64,000 bases of DNA from NCBI GenBank assembly GCA_947846985.1, contig CANTUZ010000011.1, forward strand, positions 33,971,589-34,035,588, written 5' to 3'. Below the pieces are notes generated by a model that worked only from the letters and a program-made list of their open reading frames with translations, was not told the origin of the DNA and made no database searches. A program made the position numbers and the translations under genes. This stretch comes from Fratercula arctica. Lineage: Eukaryota > Chordata > Aves > Charadriiformes > Alcidae. Below are positions 59,090-64,000 of this stretch, piece after piece (the stretch's first letter is position 1; each line of letters starts with the position of its first letter).

Positions 59090-59200
59090 GGATGGCTTCA
59101 TTTGTACCTGGAGACCTGGGGCACAGAGATGTTACTGGACTTGCCCAGGGTCACATAGAGTGGGGCAGGGCTGGGCACCGGCCTCTGAGCTTGAGGCCCC
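59090..59200 (+). repeat. MIR-like (CORE-SINE type) SINE fragment
   Basis: This is the clearest MIR-type fossil in the window. In order it shows atggcttcatttgtacctgg (59091-59110), gagacctggggcacagagat (59111-59130), cttgcccagggtcaca (59140-59155) and gcctctgagc (59181-59190). These parallel the plus-strand MIR core: an 'attttacagatgagg' block, 'aaactgaggcacagag', 'cttgcccaaggtcacac' and the distal part. Only the core and part of the 3' side survive, and no tRNA-type promoter boxes are visible, so it cannot be transcribed as a SINE. It probably predates the bird radiation. Confidence 0.7.
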
Positions 59201-62200
59201 AGCCAGGGCTATGACAAGCAACACTGGTGACTATCCTGCTCTTGGCTTCAGCTTCTACATGAAAAATGATTTCTGCTAAAAATCTGTATTGCAAAGGTGG
59301 TTCAGATCAAATGGCTGAGTGGTAGAAAACCAGCAAATATTCAGCTGGTACGGCTCAGATTGTCCCTTTGTGCTTTTGTGTGTAATGCCTTCTTAAATTA
59401 CACCATGGCAAACCAGGAGACCACACCCTAGCATGTCTTGCCATCTTTCTCTGGGACCTGGATCAGGCCTAAAGCCAGCCAGCCCAGAGGGCGTTTAACT
59501 GGGAAACCCATATCCCCAGTGTGATTGAGCCACTGCCATTCTTTAGCAGCCTCTTTCTTGGGTCCTTCTGAGGTGTCCCTGCTTCTTTCAGTCATATGCT
59601 ATACTGAGAACAGGATATCCTTCCTAACTGGGTCCTCTTTCCTTGTAGGATTTGATTTGATTTCATTTACTCGTCTATTCATTCATTCATTCTGCTTCCA
59701 GTTGCTGAGACTTTCTCCTGTCTTACCTCCTCAGGTAGTTCAAGAATCTGAGATGTGGTTTTGCCACCATTTTTTCCAGGGAAATATACTCAAATATTTT
59801 TGCTTAATCTTTTCATTATATTTCTTACATCATCTTTAATTAGAAATTGATCAACAGAGAAGAAAGGAAATTAAAAGTTGAAAATATTTGGGTATCATAA
59901 AACAAGGACGTGGTCCCATCGGGGTTGAGTTTTAAATTCACTCCACGTCTTTCTAACCATCTGCTAAGCTTTTGGGTGCTGACCTGAGAGTCTGAGTGCT
60001 TCGATTATTTTTTATTTATTTGGTTATTCTTTTTATCAAAAGAATGACGCAGATCTTTTGAACCTGCAGTTAATGCCAACCTGTATGGGCAATACTAGGT
60101 AGGTGGCCTGAGTCCATCTCAGCTGGATGTATGGAGTGGACCTCTCCCTCTGAGCTACATGTCCAGGCTGCTTAGCAGGGAAAGGAGAGGAACTGGTGCC
60201 TCTCAACCTAAAATAGACATCTCAAACCCACAGGATGAATTCTCTGGAAAGCCTGTTCCTCTCCGTTGACTGTAAGGGAAGCGTGACTGGCTCAGATGAA
60301 GATGTCTCTTGTAGGCTGACTTCTATGTGGCTTGTACGGTTTTTGGGGCATGAATATGTGACTAAGAAAGTTTTGGCCTTACTGCCTGTATGTGCTTTAG
60401 GTGAAGAGCCCCTCTTTCAGTCTTTGCTACTCTGAAACAGTTTGTTAGCCTGAGGCTTTGTAAAAAGCTAAACTGATGGCTTTTTTCCCCTCAGTGCAAG
60501 ATAGGCAGTGGGTTGATGCCCCTTCTGCCATCTAGACAACAGTGATAGAGATGGATTGCCAGGAAAAAAAAAGCATCTGTTAAGGCAAATGGGGAGAAAA
60601 ATAGTGCATTCCTGCAGTCGAGTTCTCTGCCGGCAGTTATTCCAGCCAGTTATATCTCCACAATAAAATGTAAATGAATGCAATCATTTATTTTGCAGCC
60701 TGGAGGCTTAGTGGTATGAAAAGATAAGAGAGCATTTTCCATTGTTTATATGGTGAAGGTGGCTCTTCTGTGTCTGCTACCATCTCTCTGATACCTTGGC
60801 AGCATCTAAATGTTGCCTTTATTATTAAAAACACATATATGGGAGTCTAATATCTTGAACAGATTAGCGTGGTGTTTACAGAAGCGTCAGCCAGCCCCCG
60901 CTCCCCGCAGGCTCTTGGTATTCGTGTGCCTTCTTCAGGAGCAGTGCACAGAAAGCAGAAATGCCATCAGCGGGCCCAAGGACTGGTAAAAAAGCAGCTT
61001 GTGCAAAGACAGAAGGCAAGGAGCAACGGGCCTGTAACGTGTGTGGTGGTTGGTGGACAGGGGGATGAGCAGGATTGAGGGATGCTGGCGAGCTGCTCCT
61101 CCGGAGGCTGGAGAAGGGGGAACAAAGGGAGGGTGGAGAACAGCAGGACACAGCGGTGGCATTGGGATAATCTCTGATCGTATTTAGGCGTGTTTAATTG
61201 GTCTGTCAGTTCTTCACATTTCATGCGTTTTCATAAGGCTTCCTCTTTGCCTCTCATTTTATCTTCCTGTAGCTCCTCAGACGTCCTTGTGGATAGTCTC
61301 TCCAGATTTCTTTGTTTTGTTTCCCCCCCCTCCCTCCCCCATTTCAAAATGGCACCGAGTTGCCTGGCTTTGTGGTGTCTAAGCAGAAAAGCAGATTTGG
61401 GAAAGGGGCTGTTTGGGAAAATCTCACGTTATCCTCAACAGAGGGAGAGGTTTGATGCGGGAGGGAGAATTGTTGGTGAATCAAATGCTCTCTTTGCAGT
61501 GGACTTGGACTCTGAGTATAAACCCACATCCAGTTGTGTGTAATTCTATGGGGAATTTATACTGGAGATTGTTTTGGCTTTTTGTGGGTTTTTTTGTTTG
61601 GTTCCCCCACCCCCCACCCCTACTGGACCCTCTGAAAGCTGAGATACATTTACTGTTCTGATTTTCCACACAGTATTGGCTACCTTATAAACAGAGAGCT
61701 ACTCAACTTCTAGGTTAAATAAATACATTCAAAGAGATGTTGCTTAGCCTTTAAGATCATCTGTGTTAAACTCCTACCCTTCCATTGCTAAGTGATGCCA
61801 GACATAGTTACTTCATCCTCCCACAAGAAATCCCCCAGGCACATAATTAAAACCAAACCATCCTTGTAAAGCCACTGGCTGAGCTCCCCAGAACTGTTCC
61901 TGCATTTCTCGGGCTTTGAAGTTCATGAGAGCTGGGGCTTGGAGGGATGTGAGGACCCACAGAGACGCAGCCCTGGCAGCCAAAGGAGATCAGGAGCTGC
62001 AGTGATCGCTGCCAGGCTCCTCTCAGAGGTAGTCTTGTTCCACCTGATCCCTGGGGTGAAGGCAAACTTCTTCAGAAAGGTGCCTGGCCTAGAGTGGGAC
62101 CACGTCAACAAAAGGGTACAAGACTATGTGGCCAGGCTGTCCAAAGGGTTTGGGTGCTTTAAGTGCCTTTGAGACCGATGAACCTCAGTAGCCTTTCTGA

Positions 62201-64000
62201 AGTGTCTTATCAGGATTTGGGAGCTGGTGCTCTGGACATCGTGGGACAAAGCTCATGGGAAGCCAGTGCGGTCTCCCAGGGAAGGAGATGGAAGAGCTGC
62301 AGGTGGTGGTGGTGGAGGCCAGGGATGGGAATCTCCCCCTTGCCTGCTCTGAAGGAGACACCTGTACCTCATGGCAGCAGAAAAGCAGCTGCCAAAAGGC
62401 CCTCTGTGTCCCATCAGCGGGGTTGTTTTCACATGGCTTTTATGCATTTTGTGATGACGGTTTGGTTTGTGAAATTTATTGTCCTGCAGGGTTGTCTCCT
62501 CTGTTTATATCCCATGGGTGTCATTGTACAGCAGTAAATCATTGCAAAGCTGATAGTTTAGTTTCCAGCAGTAAATTCAGATGCTGGAAAAAGGCATTTG
62601 TGTGTTCCCATGCCTCTCTTATTTGAATGTGGCTGTTCATAGGCCTCAGTGTAACCCCCAGTGCAAAGATGTTGTTTGGTAAAAGCGGTGATAATGAAAA
62701 TAATGTCTGGAGAAACCTCGAAATAAATGCTTGCCGGTTTTATGTGGGAACGCAGGAGGTGAAGTGATCTTGACAAGGCTGTACATCAGGGAAGGAGGAG
62801 AGACAGGAAAGGGAAAAAGACTCTTTTGGCAGAGCATCAGTACCAGGCTGGGTGTACGTGTGCTGCGCTGTTTGGTGCTGGTCGTGGGACTGTGCTGGAG
62901 CGCTGCCACCAGCAGTCGAGCAGCTGAGGTTTAAACTGCTGCAGGGTCCTGGGACAATGCTGGGAGCGGGCACCAAGGCGTGTTCTGCTAACGGGGACAG
63001 TATTGTTGCTGGTGGAAAGAGGAAATCCTAAGAGCAGGAGTTAACGTGTGGCTCTGAAGAAGTCAGTGTTACGGCATCGAGGTATATATACTTGTAGATA
63101 AAGGCAAAGGATCCTGAGAAAAGGCACAGGCTGGAGACCCTAATAATCTTCTCCATGCCTGTGCCCAGCGGTAGTGAGCGTACTGCAAATGAAACAGTTA
63201 TGCTCATATCACAAGATATAAACCAGTCTACTGAGCTAGAAAGAGTTGCCCTTTTTCAACCTTTCGAAGTGATTTCCCTCATGGTGACCAGCAGGAGGAG
63301 AAAGCTGTATTTCCTAAGGGGAGCCTGGTGCCCTTTCAAAGCCCCAGCGTCTCCACTCTCCCTCTTTGCTAATGGGGTCACAAAGCTCCATTATTTATAG
63401 CTCCTCCTGGGCACTCCACTTGCACGTCCTGCAGTGGCTGTGAAAAGGGGATTGTTGGTGTACATTGGAGATTCAAAGGTGACTAAAAGCTGACGAATGG
63501 TTATGGGATCTCTAACTTCCAGCAAAGACAATTGTACAGAAAAAGCTTTTGATCAAACAGAATCAATCCATTGTAACCAAACATGAATTTTGCTGTGAAA
63601 ATGGTCTGTTTCAACATTTTCAGCAATTAAAACCTTCTTCATCTGGACTGTTTGGTGCTAGAAATTAATTAGCTGATAATATCCTCTTTAGAATAAAGAC
63701 AAATGTTTTCATGTCTTTGCTGAAGGCTAATACTTGCAATAAGAAAAAGAAAAGTAGATGAGTTCCTTAAACCTCTGTAATCTTGCCCTGATCAATATAC
63801 TGCCTTACTGTTAAACTTTCCATGAATTTCTGCGCCCCTCTTTCTCATCTTTCATATAATGCCAAGTGCTAGAGAGTGGCTAAATGAGAGCTGCAGCTTT
63901 CAGAGGATTGGAATGATCAGGTTCGGTCCAGTCCTTCCACCTTGGGGTCACCTGTAACAAACGCTGTGGAAGTGGATAGGAGTGAAAATGTGTAATGGGT
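59201..64000. other. Non-coding stretch to the end of the window
   Basis: A short (ATTC)n run lies at 59677-59692, poly-C tracts near 61323-61340 and 61603-61619, and GGT triplets at 62303-62315. The longest frames are 124 and 123 codons (62163-62537 and 62255-62626), overlapping in different plus-strand frames, with no recognised domain. The 77-codon frame at 61939-62172 also resembles nothing. AT-rich sequence at 63540-63760 could be regulatory. No RNA gene or interspersed repeat is recognised. Confidence 0.62.

Noticed and set aside
1..64000. tRNA or rRNA genes, CRISPR arrays, bacterial-type operons
   Set aside because: No tRNA B-box pattern in a foldable context, no rRNA sequence and no regularly spaced direct repeats with spacers. 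CR1 and LTR content shows vertebrate nuclear DNA.

Overview
The window looks like nuclear DNA from a bird. The clearest evidence is a 5'-truncated CR1 retrotransposon (about 27755-28962, minus strand) that encodes recognisable reverse-transcriptase motifs and ends in the CR1-type 3' terminus. A solo LTR (26391-27150) belongs to the endogenous-retrovirus group common in birds that starts TGTCCTGG and ends CACGACA. Interspersed repeats are otherwise very sparse, as is usual in avian chromosomes. The LTR type suggests a neoavian lineage rather than chicken, but that is a weak inference.

I found no confident protein-coding gene, rRNA, tRNA or CRISPR array. Apart from the CR1 reading frame, none of the open frames I read resembles a protein I recognise. 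The window therefore reads as intergenic DNA or the inside of very large introns. Three places have exon-like signals: a 17-nt microexon candidate (35989-36005), a basic N-terminal coding first-exon candidate (57972-58122) and a weak internal-exon candidate (45937-46119). None is proven.

Layout. 1-13.5 kb: non-coding, with a MIR-like SINE fragment at about 3.75 kb and two possible ancient sauropsid repeat fragments at 7.2 and 9.2 kb. 13-14.6 kb: an AP-1-type palindrome, an alternating purine-pyrimidine tract, an AT-rich block that could be a conserved element, and a second MIR-like fragment. 14.6-26.4 kb: microsatellites, homopolymers and a perfect 11-bp hairpin, with no gene. 26.4-29 kb: the solo LTR with an intact ACTCT target duplication, then the CR1. 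29-36 kb: a G-quadruplex motif and a decayed ~50-bp minisatellite whose units each start with GTAAGT or GTAACT. 36-46.5 kb: the microexon candidate, an inverted TAATTA pair, an AT-rich block that could be an enhancer, and a small CpG-enriched patch with a TATA-like box. 46.5-64 kb: long homopolymers, several short palindromes, more AT-rich blocks, the basic first-exon candidate beside a CA repeat, and the best MIR-like fragment near 59.1 kb.

No set of genes here works together, so no pathway or operon can be described. The AT-rich, CpG-poor, TAAT-containing blocks (about 13.56-13.91, 44.4-45.07, 52.33-52.74, 53.93-54.17, 54.95-55.2 and 56.15-56.3 kb) are the best guesses for long-range regulatory elements. 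They are judged on composition and motif content only; a multi-species alignment would decide.
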